From: Parvibaculum sp046297875
Lineage (GTDB): Bacteria > Pseudomonadota > Alphaproteobacteria > Parvibaculales > Parvibaculaceae
NCBI RefSeq assembly: GCF_046297875.1
Contig: NZ_JBKBHD010000001.1
Span: 1,302,001 to 1,366,000, forward strand
DNA: 64,000 nt
Reading direction: 5' to 3'
Shown in pieces: positions 49,917-59,306 of the stretch. Each line of letters begins with the position of its first letter. Position 1 is the first letter of the stretch. Below the pieces are notes generated by a model. That model searched no databases, had not been told where the DNA came from, and worked only from the letters and a program-made list of their open reading frames with translations. The translations under genes and the position numbers were made by a program.

Positions 49917-51113
49917 TCATCGTTCCGCATCCGGTCGCTTCGCGCGCAGCCGGGCAATGAGCGGGAAGGGCAGATAGGCGAGGAAGATCACCACCACGGC
50001 AACGATCAGGCCGTGCGGGTCCCAGAGCTGCATGGCAAGGCCCGAAAGCGGCGCGCCGACCAGCGCGCCGGTGCCCCACATGGCTGTCGTGAAGGCGCTG
50101 GCGCCTGCAAGCTCCGAACCCCGGAAGCGTTCGCCGACCAGCACCATGCCGAGCGTGAAAATGCCATTGGCCAGGCCGACAACGAGAAAGAGTGCAATGG
50201 CGGTTGCGATGAAGCCCGGCATCGCGAAGGGCAGCAGGATATAGCCCGCGACGGTCGCGAGAACGAGGCCGATCAGCAGGTTCATCCGGTTCACCTTGTC
50301 GGCGACGACGCCCACAACGGGCTGCATCAGGATCGCACCGAGCGAGGCGATGGTGAGGAGCAGGAGGCTTGTCTGCTCGATCATCCCGGAGCGGATTGCG
50401 TAGATCGGGAAGAATGTGACGAGCGATTCCTCCGCTGCGGCGTAGAAGAAATTGGCGAGCAGTGCCGCAGGCGCAATCCAGATCAGGCGCCACATGGGCG
50501 CCGACTTCTCGGAGGCCTCGAAGTGATTGCGGCTGCGGTCCGCCGTGACGACGACAGCGGCGGCGGCGACCATGAGCCCGCCACCGAGGAAGAAGGGTTC
50601 GACGCCGGTGCCGATGAGAACAAGCATGGTCGGGCCGAGCGCAAAGCCTGCCGCCGCCGAAGCGCCATAGATGCCGACGATGCGGCCGCGGCGTTCCTCA
50701 TGCGCGAGTGCGTTGATCCAGGCTTCGCTCGTTGCCCAGAGCAGCGTGCCCGCGCTGCCCAGCAGGAAGCGGAGAGGGAACCAGGCATAGAGATTGGCGA
50801 AGAGACCCATCAACAGGAATGAAATACCCGCCAGCAGCAATCCGAAGATCATGACATTGGCGGGGCCGAAGCGGCGCATGATGCGCGGCGCGAGCGGCGA
50901 GATGAAGAAGACAGGCGCGGCCTGCGCAGCCGTCGATAGGCCGATCATGCCGGGCTCCACACCCTGACGCGCCAGAATGATTGCCGTCAGCGGGAAGGCG
51001 ATGCCCATCGAAAGGTTCACCATGCCCATCGACACGATGGCAGCTGCAAGGCTCCGTTTGTGGCGGGGCTGAACCGGGGAAAGCAGGGAGGCGGGCTCGG
51101 TCATGGTGTGCAT
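49917..51113 (-). CDS. MFS transporter
   Basis: A 398-residue inner-membrane permease with 12 predicted helices. It begins MHTMTEPASLLSPVQPRHKRSLAAAIVSMGM, and GLSTAAQAAPVFFISPLAPRIMRRFGPANVMIFGLL is the first MFS motif. It looks like a YcaD-type permease. The gene is divergent from a SufR-like regulator across an AT-rich region of 140 bases, and it is a probable target of that regulator. The substrate is unknown. Confidence 0.87.
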   Translation of the reverse strand: MHTMTEPASLLSPVQPRHKRSLAAAIVSMGMVNLSMGIAFPLTAIILARQGVEPGMIGLSTAAQAAPVFFISPLAPRIMRRFGPANVMIFGLLLAGISFLLMGLFANLYAWFPLRFLLGSAGTLLWATSEAWINALAHEERRGRIVGIYGASAAAGFALGPTMLVLIGTGVEPFFLGGGLMVAAAAVVVTADRSRNHFEASEKSAPMWRLIWIAPAALLANFFYAAAEESLVTFFPIYAIRSGMIEQTSLLLLTIASLGAILMQPVVGVVADKVNRMNLLIGLVLATVAGYILLPFAMPGFIATAIALFLVVGLANGIFTLGMVLVGERFRGSELAGASAFTTAMWGTGALVGAPLSGLAMQLWDPHGLIVAVVVIFLAYLPFPLIARLRAKRPDAER

Positions 51114-51253
51114 CCTGATGGGGCAGAAAATAAATAATCTATTTCGTTTATAAAAAGAAGGCCGCCGAGACTTTCCTCTAACTGTTTGATTTTACACCGC
51201 TATTTAACAAGCGATAGAGTTGATAAATTGACAGGCCGTGGCAGAATAATTCC
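51114..51253. promoter_or_regulatory. Divergent promoter region, MFS/SufR-like genes
   Basis: This AT-rich 140-base region holds an inverted repeat AAATA-N3-TATTT (51132-51144) that could be an operator, and TTGATA (51220-51225) with AATAAT (51245-51250) as possible promoter parts for the regulator, although their spacing is long. Confidence 0.4.
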
Positions 51254-51886
51254 ATGCACGATACGGCAGACCGCATTCTCCAGATTCTGAAACGCAATGG
51301 CGCCCGGACGGCGGACCAGCTTGGCGAGGCGCTCGCCATGACTGGCATGGGCGCGCGGCGCCACCTCGACAGGCTTGTGCGCGATGGGCTGGTGCGTGGC
51401 TTCGACCGTGTGGAGGGTGTAGGGCGGCCCCGGAAATTCTGGACGCTGACGGAAAGGGGGCATCTGCGCTTCCCCGATGCTCATGCCGAGCTTACGGCGA
51501 AACTGATCGGCGATGTGCGCCGTCTCTTCGGCGAGGAAGGGCTCGACAGGCTCATCGCCGAGCGCGAGCGCGACATGCGGCTTGGCTACGAAGCGGCGCT
51601 GACAGAAAAAACGAATCTTGAAGAGAGGGTAGAGGCGCTCGCCGCATTGCGTACGCGGGAAGGCTACATGGCTCGTGCAGAACGGGACGAAGACGCGATG
51701 CTGCTCATCGAGGATCACTGTCCGATCTGCGCGGCGGCGGCGGCCTGCCAGAATTTCTGCCGCTCCGAGCTTTCGATATTCCGCATGGTGCTCGGGCAGG
51801 ACGTGACTGTGGAGCGAACGGAATATCTGCTTGAGGGCGGCAGGCGTTGCGCCTACCGGATTCGCGAGGCCGGGAACAAGGCCTAA
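51254..51886 (+). CDS. SufR-like HTH regulator with C-terminal cysteines
   Basis: A 210-residue regulator. The winged helix-turn-helix is at residues 5-65 (ADQLGEALAMTGMGARRHLDRLVRDGLV). The C-terminal half has CPICAAAAACQNFC and RRCAYRI, giving five Cys, in the pattern of SufR-type Fe-S binding repressors (EDHCPI...RRCAYRI). It may sense redox or iron. The gene is divergent from an MFS permease and its 3' end overlaps CobT by 4 bases. ArsR-like metal regulators are an alternative, but they are shorter. Confidence 0.82.
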   Translation: MHDTADRILQILKRNGARTADQLGEALAMTGMGARRHLDRLVRDGLVRGFDRVEGVGRPRKFWTLTERGHLRFPDAHAELTAKLIGDVRRLFGEEGLDRLIAERERDMRLGYEAALTEKTNLEERVEALAALRTREGYMARAERDEDAMLLIEDHCPICAAAAACQNFCRSELSIFRMVLGQDVTVERTEYLLEGGRRCAYRIREAGNKA

Positions 51887-53802
51887 CGGACCGCCTTTGC
51901 TGCGCCGCGTGCCGACAGGGGGCGTTTGCGCGATTCCTGGCCGCGCGCCTTCATCTGGCCGGGACGAAGCGTTGCCTCGTCGTCGAAGAGTTCGGCGAGC
52001 TTTTCCGTCATGGCGCCGCCCAGCTGCTCCGCATCGACGATCGTCACGGCGCGGCGGTAATAGCGCGTCACGTCATGACCGATGCCGATGGCGATGAGTT
52101 CGACGGGCGAGCGCGTTTCGATCTGCTCGATGACGCTGCGCAGATGCTTTTCGAGATAGTTGCCGGCATTCACCGATAGCGTCGAATCATCCACCGGCGC
52201 GCCGTCCGAAATCACCATCAGAATGCGGCGCTGTTCGGGACGGCCGAGCAGGCGGTTATGCGCCCAGATCAGCGCCTCGCCGTCGATATTTTCTTTCAGG
52301 AGGCCCTCGCGCATCATCAGGCCGAGATTGCGCCGCGCGCGGCGCCAGGGGCTGTCTGCGGATTTGTAGATGATGTGGCGAAGGTCGTTCAGGCGGCCGG
52401 GCTGAGCCGGCTTGCCGTCCGCAAGCCAGCGCTCGCGCGACTGGCCGCCCTTCCAGGCGCGCGTCGTGAAGCCCAGAATTTCCACCTTCACGCTGCAGCG
52501 CTCCAGGGTGCGCGCGAGAATATCCGCGCACATGGCGGCGACCGTGATCGGGCGGCCACGCATCGAGCCCGAATTGTCGAGCAGGAGCGTCACCACCGTG
52601 TCGCGGAAATTCATGTCGTGCTCGACCTTGAAGGCGAGCGGTTGCATCGGATCGACCACGGCGCGGGTGAGGCGCGCGGCATCGAGGATGCCTTCCTCGA
52701 GATCGAATTCCCAGGTGCGGTTCTGCTGCGCGAGCAGGCGGCGCTGCAGCTTGTTGGCCAGCCGCGAGACGACGCCCTGCATCTGCTGCAATTGCTGATC
52801 GAGATATTGCCGCAGCCGAGTCAGCTCTTCGATGTCGCACAGGTCTTCCGCCGCGATCACCTCGTCGAATTGCGGCGTGAAAATCTTGTAGGCGGGCTGG
52901 CGGTTCCTGTCGTCGCCCTGCTGGTTCGGGCGCCAGGGCTGATTGCCGTCGCTCGTCTCGTCCGTGTCGCCATCCATCGGCGCGTCGTCGGATTCGATCT
53001 CGACGGTCTGCTCGTCGCCTTCTTCGCCTTCGCCTTCGGAATATTCGACCTGTTCGGCGGAGGCACCGTCGGGCTGTTCGGCCTCGCCGGACTGGCTTTC
53101 ATCCGAACTTTGTTCGCTGTCGCCGTCCTGGTCCTCGGCGTCGTCGGAGGACTGGTCGGGCGCCTCGCCCAGCTCGTCGCCCATGTCGAGATCGACGAGA
53201 ATATCGCGGGTGGCGCGCGCGAAAGCTGCCTGATCCTCGATCAGATCTTGCAGACGCTCGAGATCGTTCCCCGCCTTTTCCTCGATCCAGGGGCGCCATT
53301 GTTCGACGAGCTTCGTTGCGGAGGGCGGCGGTGCCTCGCCAGTCAGCCGTTCGCGTACGATCATCGCGACGGCTTCTGCAAGTGGCGCTTCCTCGCGCGA
53401 GGTAATGCGGTCATAGCCGCGCGCTGCGTAGCGCTGCTCAAGCGCAGCGGTGAGGTTCTGCGCCATGCCGGACATCTGGTTGGCGCCGATCGCCTCGCAG
53501 CGCGCCTGTTCCACGGCATCGAAGACGGCAAGCGCATTGCCGCCTTCCGGCTGCAGGCTTGCGTTCAGCTTTTCGTCGTGATGGGCAAGGCGCAACGCAT
53601 AGGCGTCCGACACGCCGCGCACCTGTGCCACTTCTTCCGGCGGAAGCGTGCGGCTCGGCATGGGTAGCCGCGCGCGCAGGCCGCGAAGACCCGGCGCTTC
53701 CGTTCCGAAGGTGACGTTGAGCTCCGGTTGCTCCGCAATCGTGCGCATGGTGAGGCTCAGCGCACGCTTGAACGGCTCGACGGGGCTTTCCTTGGACTTC
53801 AT
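51883..53802 (-). CDS. cobT: Cobaltochelatase subunit CobT
   Basis: A 639-residue AAA-associated subunit of the aerobic cobaltochelatase CobNST, which puts cobalt into hydrogenobyrinic acid a,c-diamide. It starts with the CobT N-terminal domain. The middle is acidic and low complexity (SDDAEDQDGDSEQSSDESQ), and the C-terminal VWA domain has the MIDAS motif DNSGSMRG. CobS is just upstream on the same strand. CobN is not in the window. Confidence 0.95.
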   Translation of the reverse strand: MKSKESPVEPFKRALSLTMRTIAEQPELNVTFGTEAPGLRGLRARLPMPSRTLPPEEVAQVRGVSDAYALRLAHHDEKLNASLQPEGGNALAVFDAVEQARCEAIGANQMSGMAQNLTAALEQRYAARGYDRITSREEAPLAEAVAMIVRERLTGEAPPPSATKLVEQWRPWIEEKAGNDLERLQDLIEDQAAFARATRDILVDLDMGDELGEAPDQSSDDAEDQDGDSEQSSDESQSGEAEQPDGASAEQVEYSEGEGEEGDEQTVEIESDDAPMDGDTDETSDGNQPWRPNQQGDDRNRQPAYKIFTPQFDEVIAAEDLCDIEELTRLRQYLDQQLQQMQGVVSRLANKLQRRLLAQQNRTWEFDLEEGILDAARLTRAVVDPMQPLAFKVEHDMNFRDTVVTLLLDNSGSMRGRPITVAAMCADILARTLERCSVKVEILGFTTRAWKGGQSRERWLADGKPAQPGRLNDLRHIIYKSADSPWRRARRNLGLMMREGLLKENIDGEALIWAHNRLLGRPEQRRILMVISDGAPVDDSTLSVNAGNYLEKHLRSVIEQIETRSPVELIAIGIGHDVTRYYRRAVTIVDAEQLGGAMTEKLAELFDDEATLRPGQMKARGQESRKRPLSARGAAKAVR

Positions 53803-53843
53803 GCGATGCCGAACCGCCCTTGCGGGGCGGCCTCACTCGATTG

Positions 53844-54839
53844 TCAGGCGACCTTGATGTTTGCCGCCGAGTCAGGGAGATCCTGACCGAAGCAGCGCTG
53901 GTAGAACTCGGCCACAGTGGCGCGCTCGAGTTCGTCGCACTTGTTGAGGAAGGTGACGCGGAAGGCGAAGCCGACATCGCCGCCGAAGATGCGCGCATTT
54001 TCAGCCCAGGTGAGCACGGTGCGCGGGCTCATGACGGTGGAGATGTCGCCATTGATGAAGGCCGAGCGGGTCAGGTCGGCAACGCGAACCATCGCATTGA
54101 TGGATTTCCGGCCTTCTTCCGTGTCGTAGCTCTTAAGCTTCGACAGCATGATGTTCACTTCATCGGCATGCGGCAGGTAGTTCAGCACGGTCACGATGTT
54201 CCAGCGGTCCATCTGGCCCTGGTTGATCTGCTGCGTGCCGTGATAGAGGCCAGACGTGTCGCCGAGGCCGACCGTGTTCGCCGTCGCGAAGAGGCGGAAG
54301 GCCGGGTGAGGGCGGATCACGCGGTTCTGATCGAGCAGCGTCAGCTTGCCCGAGGCTTCGAGCACACGCTGGATCACGAACATAACGTCCGGGCGGCCGG
54401 CGTCGTATTCGTCGAAGACCAGGGCGACCGGGTGCTGCAGCGCCCAGGGCAGGATGCCTTCACGGAACTCGGTGACCTGCTTGCCTTCCTTCAGGACGAT
54501 GGCGTCCTTGCCGACGAGATCGATGCGGCTGATATGGCTGTCGAGGTTGATGCGGATGCAGGGCCAGTTGAGGCGCGTCGCCACCTGCTCGACATGGGTC
54601 GACTTGCCTGTGCCGTGATAGCCCTGAACGATGACGCGGCGGTTATAGGCAAAGCCCGCAAGCAGCGCGATCGTCGTGTCCTTGTCGAACAGGTAGTCGG
54701 GGTCGAAATCGGGCACGTATTCGTTCGGCTCCGAAAAGGCCGGAACTTCCATATCGATGTCGATCTTGAAGACCTCACGGACATTGACCTTCTTGTCCGG
54801 GAGATTTTGCGACATGCCGTTTCTTGCTTCGAAGCTCAT
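53844..54839 (-). CDS. cobS: Cobaltochelatase subunit CobS
   Basis: A 331-residue AAA+ ATPase of the cobaltochelatase, forming a ring with CobT that drives cobalt insertion by CobN. The Walker A motif is GYHGTGKST (in VIVQGYHGTGKSTHVEQV), the Walker B is LVFDEYD, and sensor 1 is ATANTVGLGD. The N-terminus MSFEARNGMSQNL... and length match CobS. It is 41 bases upstream of cobT. Together with the mutase and MeaB it marks a B12-dependent metabolism. Confidence 0.96.
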   Translation of the reverse strand: MSFEARNGMSQNLPDKKVNVREVFKIDIDMEVPAFSEPNEYVPDFDPDYLFDKDTTIALLAGFAYNRRVIVQGYHGTGKSTHVEQVATRLNWPCIRINLDSHISRIDLVGKDAIVLKEGKQVTEFREGILPWALQHPVALVFDEYDAGRPDVMFVIQRVLEASGKLTLLDQNRVIRPHPAFRLFATANTVGLGDTSGLYHGTQQINQGQMDRWNIVTVLNYLPHADEVNIMLSKLKSYDTEEGRKSINAMVRVADLTRSAFINGDISTVMSPRTVLTWAENARIFGGDVGFAFRVTFLNKCDELERATVAEFYQRCFGQDLPDSAANIKVA

Positions 54840-54976
54840 TCTAGGCCTACTTCCGTACTTATGAGGTTCAGCGCCGGCTCATGGTTCCGGCTCCGCGAAT
54901 AGTCATCCGGCCGCAGTCTGCCGGGCCTTGTACCGCCCGGCCGGGCGAGTAGCTGGCCTGCCTTTGCCGCCGCCGC

Positions 54977-55663
54977 TTATGAGCAGTAGCCGCTTTTGCG
55001 GAGGTAATCGTAGGCCTGAATGACCTTGCGCAGACGCTCCTCGGCAGACCTGTCCCCGCCATTGGCGTCCGGGTGGTGCCTTTTTACAAGTTCCTTATAC
55101 CGTGCCTTGATCTCATTCAAGGTTGCGGACGCGGGCAAGTCCAATGTGTCGAGCGCCTGTTGCTCCAAAACACGAGGCTTACGCCGCGTTTCCCGCGCCT
55201 CCGGCTGTTCTCTCTCCGGCCCCTCGTCAAAAACGCCAAAGCTGTCGCGAAAAGGCGAACCTTGCCGGAGCCGCGAGGCGAAAGGCGACCCGAAAGCCGC
55301 CTTGGCGGCGTTCACGCCGAGGCCCCAGGTCGGCCGGTGGCCGGTCAGCGCATCGCGCTGGAAGCTGGCCACATCCTCGTCGCTCATGCCCTTGAAGAAG
55401 TCATAGTTCTGATTGAACTCGCGAATATGGCCCTCGCAAAACCAGCTGTACTGGGCGGATGAGCCGGAATCGAGCGGATTCGCAGATGACGGGGCATTGG
55501 CGCGGGGCGCCCGGAACTTGCCCTGTTCGCGGCAGCCGGCCCATTCGCAGCGCTTCGGTGTCTCTTCGCGCACCATTCGGCGGATATGGGGGGGCTGTTC
55601 CACGCCGCGCTGCTTGCGCGGGGCGATCCGGATGGAATCAAAATATTTCGACGTCAGTTTCAC
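54977..55663 (-). CDS. J-domain protein (DnaJ-like), C-terminal J domain
   Basis: A 228-residue protein with its J domain at the C-terminus (TLDLPASATLNEIKARYKELVKRHHPDANGGDRSAEERLRKVIQAYDYLRKSG), containing HPD, so it can stimulate a DnaK-type chaperone. The N-terminal part (KLTSKYFDSIRIAPRKQR) is the family start in alphaproteobacteria next to bolA and cobS. A GTG start at 55663 gives the conserved beginning; a TTG at 55693 is less likely. Role unknown, perhaps Fe-S or cobalt chaperoning. Confidence 0.8.
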   Translation of the reverse strand: MKLTSKYFDSIRIAPRKQRGVEQPPHIRRMVREETPKRCEWAGCREQGKFRAPRANAPSSANPLDSGSSAQYSWFCEGHIREFNQNYDFFKGMSDEDVASFQRDALTGHRPTWGLGVNAAKAAFGSPFASRLRQGSPFRDSFGVFDEGPEREQPEARETRRKPRVLEQQALDTLDLPASATLNEIKARYKELVKRHHPDANGGDRSAEERLRKVIQAYDYLRKSGYCS

Positions 55664-55746
55664 GGTCAAATTATGGGTTGGCTCAGGGTCCAAAACAAGG
55701 AAGCATGGCCGCCTTCAGGTTAAGGAACAGCGTAGCGGAATTGGCC

Positions 55747-56031
55747 ATGCAGGTCGCGGAGACAATCAGACGCAAGCTCGAACAGGCACTCGCGCCCGAA
55801 AGGCTTGAAATTGTCGATGAATCGCATCTCCACAAGGGACATGCCGGTCACCGGCCGGAAGGCGAAACCCATTTCAGGGTGACGGTCGTTTCATCGGGAT
55901 TTTCCGGGCGCTCCCGCGTCGAGCGGCAACGGCTCATCACGGCGGCGTTGCATGAGGAGATCGGCAATCCGATCCATGCGCTCTCGATGAAGACGCTCAC
56001 GCCCGAAGAGGCTGCCGCCGCATCCGGGTGA
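55747..56031 (+). CDS. BolA family protein
   Basis: A 94-residue BolA-family protein, small stress and Fe-S trafficking factors working with monothiol glutaredoxin. VAETIRRKLEQALAPERLEIVDESHLHKGHAGH is the family core with the HAGH loop, and RQRLITAALHEEIGNPIHALSMKTLTPEE the C-terminal half. The ATG at 55747 gives the family's normal length; an ATG at 55705 with AAGGA before it would add 14 residues. It is divergent from the J-domain gene. Confidence 0.88.
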   Translation: MQVAETIRRKLEQALAPERLEIVDESHLHKGHAGHRPEGETHFRVTVVSSGFSGRSRVERQRLITAALHEEIGNPIHALSMKTLTPEEAAAASG

Positions 56032-56034
56032 CTT

Positions 56035-57333
56035 CTACTCCGCGGCGCCGCGTTTCTTCTGCAGGTGGCGGTCCGGCGAGACGCGTAATTGCGCCACCTG
56101 ATTGCGATGCCGCCGCAGGACTTCGAACCGGAAGCCGTGAAACGTGAAAGTCTGTCCGATTTCGGGGATGGCGCGTGCTTCGTGAATGACGAGGCCGGCT
56201 ATGGTCGTTGCCTCGTCATCGGGAAGGCTCCAGTCAAAGGCCCGGTTGAGATCGCGTATCGGCACCGAACCATTGACGACGACGCTGCCATCCGGCTGTG
56301 CGCGGACGCCGGCGACTTCCACATCATGCTCGTCGGATATTTCGCCGACGATCTCCTCGAGAATGTCCTCAAGCGTGATGAGGCCCATCAGCACGCCATA
56401 CTCATCCACGACAAGGGCAAAATGCGATTTCTGTTTGAGGAAGGCATTTAGCTGATCCTGCGCCGGCGTTGTGTCGGGCACGAACCAGGGCTTGAAGGCG
56501 AGGTTCAGAATGTCGATCGCGTCTGGCTGCCAGTTCGCACCCGCAAGCGCGCGGAGCAGGTCGCGTGCGTGGAGCACGCCAATGATGTTTTCCTGCTGGT
56601 CGCGCCATAGCGGGATGCGCGTGTGCGGACTTGCAATTGCCTGAGCGATGATTTCCGAGTTCGGCTGTCCCGCATCGATCATGGCGATGTTCTTGCGGTG
56701 AACCATGATATCGCTGACTTCAAGATCGCGCAGATCGAGAATCCCGCCAAGCATGTCGCGGTCGATCTTGACCACGCTGCCTTCATGATGATGCAGGTTG
56801 ATTGCGCCGCGCAGCTCTTCGTGCGGAGACAGGACATGCTGCGTGTCGTCGACATTCAGGCCGAAGATCCGGAAGGCATGCCGGACGATGAACTGTACGG
56901 CAGCGGTGATCGGTGCAAAGACGAGAATGATGAGGCGCAGCGGCTGCGACACCGCGAGCGCGACGCGATCCGTATTGGTGATAGCAAATGTCTTTGGTGC
57001 GACTTCCGCGAACACGAGCACCACGGCTGTCATGACGAGCGTCGCATAGACCACGCCTGCATCGCCGAAGACCGCCAGGAAAAGGCTCGTCGCAAGGGCG
57101 GAGGCAAGAATATTGACCAGGTTGTTGCCGAGCAGGATGGCTCCGATCAGCCGTTCGCGGTCGTCGGTGAGGCGCAGGACGATGCGTGCTCTGCCGTTGC
57201 CTTCCTCGGCAAGGCGGTGCATCCGAGCGCGCGAAGCCGCTGTCAGCGCCGTTTCCGAGCCTGAAAAGAATGCTGAGAGGACAAGCAAAAGAACGATAGC
57301 GCCAAGAATGGCGCCGAGACCCAGCGAAACCAT
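56035..57333 (-). CDS. CNNM/CorC-type membrane protein with CBS domains (HlyC/CorC family)
   Basis: A 432-residue inner-membrane protein. The first part is a DUF21 transmembrane domain with about four helices (ALSAFFSGSETALTAASRARMHRLAEEGN is the family mark). Then follow two CBS domains (MVHRKNIAMIDAG... and VDEYGVLMGLITLEDILEEIVGEISDEHDVE) and the C-terminal CorC/HlyC domain. The family handles Mg/Co efflux or related ion traffic; the exact role is not readable. It sits 2 bases upstream of aroB's stop on the same strand, so these may be cotranscribed. Confidence 0.9.
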   Translation of the reverse strand: MVSLGLGAILGAIVLLLVLSAFFSGSETALTAASRARMHRLAEEGNGRARIVLRLTDDRERLIGAILLGNNLVNILASALATSLFLAVFGDAGVVYATLVMTAVVLVFAEVAPKTFAITNTDRVALAVSQPLRLIILVFAPITAAVQFIVRHAFRIFGLNVDDTQHVLSPHEELRGAINLHHHEGSVVKIDRDMLGGILDLRDLEVSDIMVHRKNIAMIDAGQPNSEIIAQAIASPHTRIPLWRDQQENIIGVLHARDLLRALAGANWQPDAIDILNLAFKPWFVPDTTPAQDQLNAFLKQKSHFALVVDEYGVLMGLITLEDILEEIVGEISDEHDVEVAGVRAQPDGSVVVNGSVPIRDLNRAFDWSLPDDEATTIAGLVIHEARAIPEIGQTFTFHGFRFEVLRRHRNQVAQLRVSPDRHLQKKRGAAE

Positions 57334-57335
57334 GG

Positions 57336-58454
57336 TCAGGCGGGCTCCCTCTCCCGCAGAAGTTCACGCAGAGCGCCCGGATCGACGTCGCGCGTGACGA
57401 AAGCCTCGCCGATGCTGCGGGCGAGGATGAAGGTGAGTTTGCCGTCGACGACTTTCTTGTCCTGGCCCATCAGCGAGATGAGCGTATCCGCATCCGGCAA
57501 CCCGCCGGGCACGTCCGACAGGCGAAAGGGCAGTCCGGCGCGTTCGAGATGCTTGCGCACGCGTATTGCGTCCTGCCCGGGGCAAAGGCCGAGCCGGGCC
57601 GAAAGCTCGAAGGCAAGCGCCATGCCTATTGCGACGCCTTCGCCATGTACGAGGCGGTCCGAGAAGCCGGTCGCCGCCTCCAGCGCATGGCCGAAGGTAT
57701 GTCCGAGATTGAGAAGGGCACGCACGCCGCCCTCGCGCTCATCGGCGGCAACCGTTGCGGCCTTTACCTCGCAGCTTTTTACGATGGCATGGATGCGAGC
57801 ATCGATATCGCCCTGTTTCAATTTGTCGAGATTTGCCTCAAGCCAGCCGAAGAAGTCGCGGTCGCCGATCAGGCCGTATTTTACGACCTCGGCATAGCCC
57901 GCGAGGAATTCCCGCATCGGCAGCGTTTCGAGTGCATCGGTGTCGGCGAGCACGAGACGCGGCTGATGGAAGGCGCCAGCGAGGTTCTTGCCATGCTTCG
58001 TGTTGATGCCGGTCTTGCCGCCGACGGAACTGTCGACCTGGGAGAGAAGCGTAGTCGGAATTTGCGCGAAATCGACGCCACGCCGCAGGATCGAGGCTGC
58101 AAAGCCGGTCAGATCGCCAATGACGCCGCCACCCAGCGCAATGACGAGATCGCCGCGCTCGATGCTTTCGCCGAGCAGCCATTCCGTGAGCCGCTCGAGT
58201 TCGGCAAAGGACTTTGTGCCTTCGCCCTGCGGCAGCACAATGGCGGAGTGACGTATGCCCGCTGCATCGAGGCTTTTTTCGAGCGCGGGCAGGTGCAGTT
58301 TCGCAACTGCCACGTCCGTCACGATGGCGACGCGCTGGCGCCTCAGAAGCGGCTTCAGATGCGTGGCGGCATTTGCGATGAGGCCGCGGCCGACCAGAAT
58401 GTCGTATTTCCGGTCGCCGAGATCGACAATCACCTTGCGTGTGGCGTCAGTCAT
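57336..58454 (-). CDS. aroB: 3-dehydroquinate synthase
   Basis: A 372-residue NAD-dependent enzyme that makes 3-dehydroquinate from DAHP, the second step of the shikimate pathway. LVIALGGGVIGDLTGFAASILRRGVDFAQIPTTLLSQVDSSVGGKTGIN is the conserved nucleotide and active-site stretch. The metal ligands Glu and His are likely in GYAEVVKYG and LNLGHTFGHALE. It overlaps aroK by 8 bases on the same strand, so they are probably translationally coupled. Length is normal. Confidence 0.96.
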   Translation of the reverse strand: MTDATRKVIVDLGDRKYDILVGRGLIANAATHLKPLLRRQRVAIVTDVAVAKLHLPALEKSLDAAGIRHSAIVLPQGEGTKSFAELERLTEWLLGESIERGDLVIALGGGVIGDLTGFAASILRRGVDFAQIPTTLLSQVDSSVGGKTGINTKHGKNLAGAFHQPRLVLADTDALETLPMREFLAGYAEVVKYGLIGDRDFFGWLEANLDKLKQGDIDARIHAIVKSCEVKAATVAADEREGGVRALLNLGHTFGHALEAATGFSDRLVHGEGVAIGMALAFELSARLGLCPGQDAIRVRKHLERAGLPFRLSDVPGGLPDADTLISLMGQDKKVVDGKLTFILARSIGEAFVTRDVDPGALRELLREREPA

Positions 58455-59034
58455 TTTCCTGTCCGGCGCGTACTGCGCGGAACTCCTTGAGCTTGTCGAT
58501 AATCTCCTCGACCACCGCTTCGTGCGGCCCTTCGAGGCTTTCGATCGTTATGTCGGCTTGTGAATAGACGGGATAGCGCTCGTCGATCAGCCGTTTCATC
58601 GTTACGCGCGGGTCGCCGTTCTGGAGGAGCGGGCGGTCGCCGCGCTTGCCGACCCGCTTCATCAGCGTGTCGAGATCGGCCTTGAGCCAGATGGAAATGC
58701 CGCGCGCGGCGATGTTCGCGCGAGTCGCCGAATCCATGAAAGCGCCGCCGCCGGTCGCAAGAACCTGGGGTGCACCGGCCAGCAGCCGTGCAATCACCCG
58801 GCGCTCGCCCGCCCGGAAAGCGGCTTCGCCGCGCCGCTCGAAAATTTCCGGGATGGTTTCGCCTGCCGCGTCTTCTATTTCGGCATCGGCGTCCACGAAT
58901 GCAAGATCAAGGCGCTTGGCAAGCCGGCGGCCAACGGTGGTCTTGCCTGCGCCCATAAGACCCACCAGCACGACCCAGCGGGCGGAAAGAGGCACGGGTG
59001 AGAGCGTTTCGACCGGTTCCGCGTCCGCAATCAT
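58447..59034 (-). CDS. aroK: Shikimate kinase
   Basis: A 195-residue kinase phosphorylating shikimate. The P-loop is GLMGAGKTTVGRRLA, DADAEIE is the shikimate-binding Asp motif, and GGGAF and RPLL complete the substrate site. Met at 59034 (MIADAEP) is used; an extension to 59148 looks non-coding. It is the upstream member of the aroK-aroB pair and is divergent from a small membrane peptide gene. Confidence 0.94.
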   Translation of the reverse strand: MIADAEPVETLSPVPLSARWVVLVGLMGAGKTTVGRRLAKRLDLAFVDADAEIEDAAGETIPEIFERRGEAAFRAGERRVIARLLAGAPQVLATGGGAFMDSATRANIAARGISIWLKADLDTLMKRVGKRGDRPLLQNGDPRVTMKRLIDERYPVYSQADITIESLEGPHEAVVEEIIDKLKEFRAVRAGQEND

Positions 59035-59306
59035 GGCTTCGTTGTCGCTCCTTGTGACCGCCCGGCGCGGCTGCCGTTCTGGTGGTCTTAACCTTGTTGG
59101 CCTACTCTCCGGCCCGATTTCCGCAGGCAAGGTGGGTATCGTAACCAATTGTCGTCGGGGTTGCAGCCTTGCCGGGACTGTAGATAAGCCTTTTAAGGCT
59201 CTCCCGTCGCGCCCAAATTTTGCCGCAAGCGGGCCCTAAAGCTCATCTTCTGTCCCGGCGGCTTGTATCCGAAGGGTCTCATGAAGGCCCCAAAAGAGGA
59301 AAAATC

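Noticed and set aside
49404..50822. 472-residue plus-strand frame over the MATE and MFS genes
   Set aside because: It is a shadow of membrane protein genes on the opposite strand with Gln/Glu/Arg-rich nonsense composition.
52258..53667. Long plus-strand frame opposite cobT
   Set aside because: It is antisense to a strong CobT gene and reflects the repetitive acidic region.
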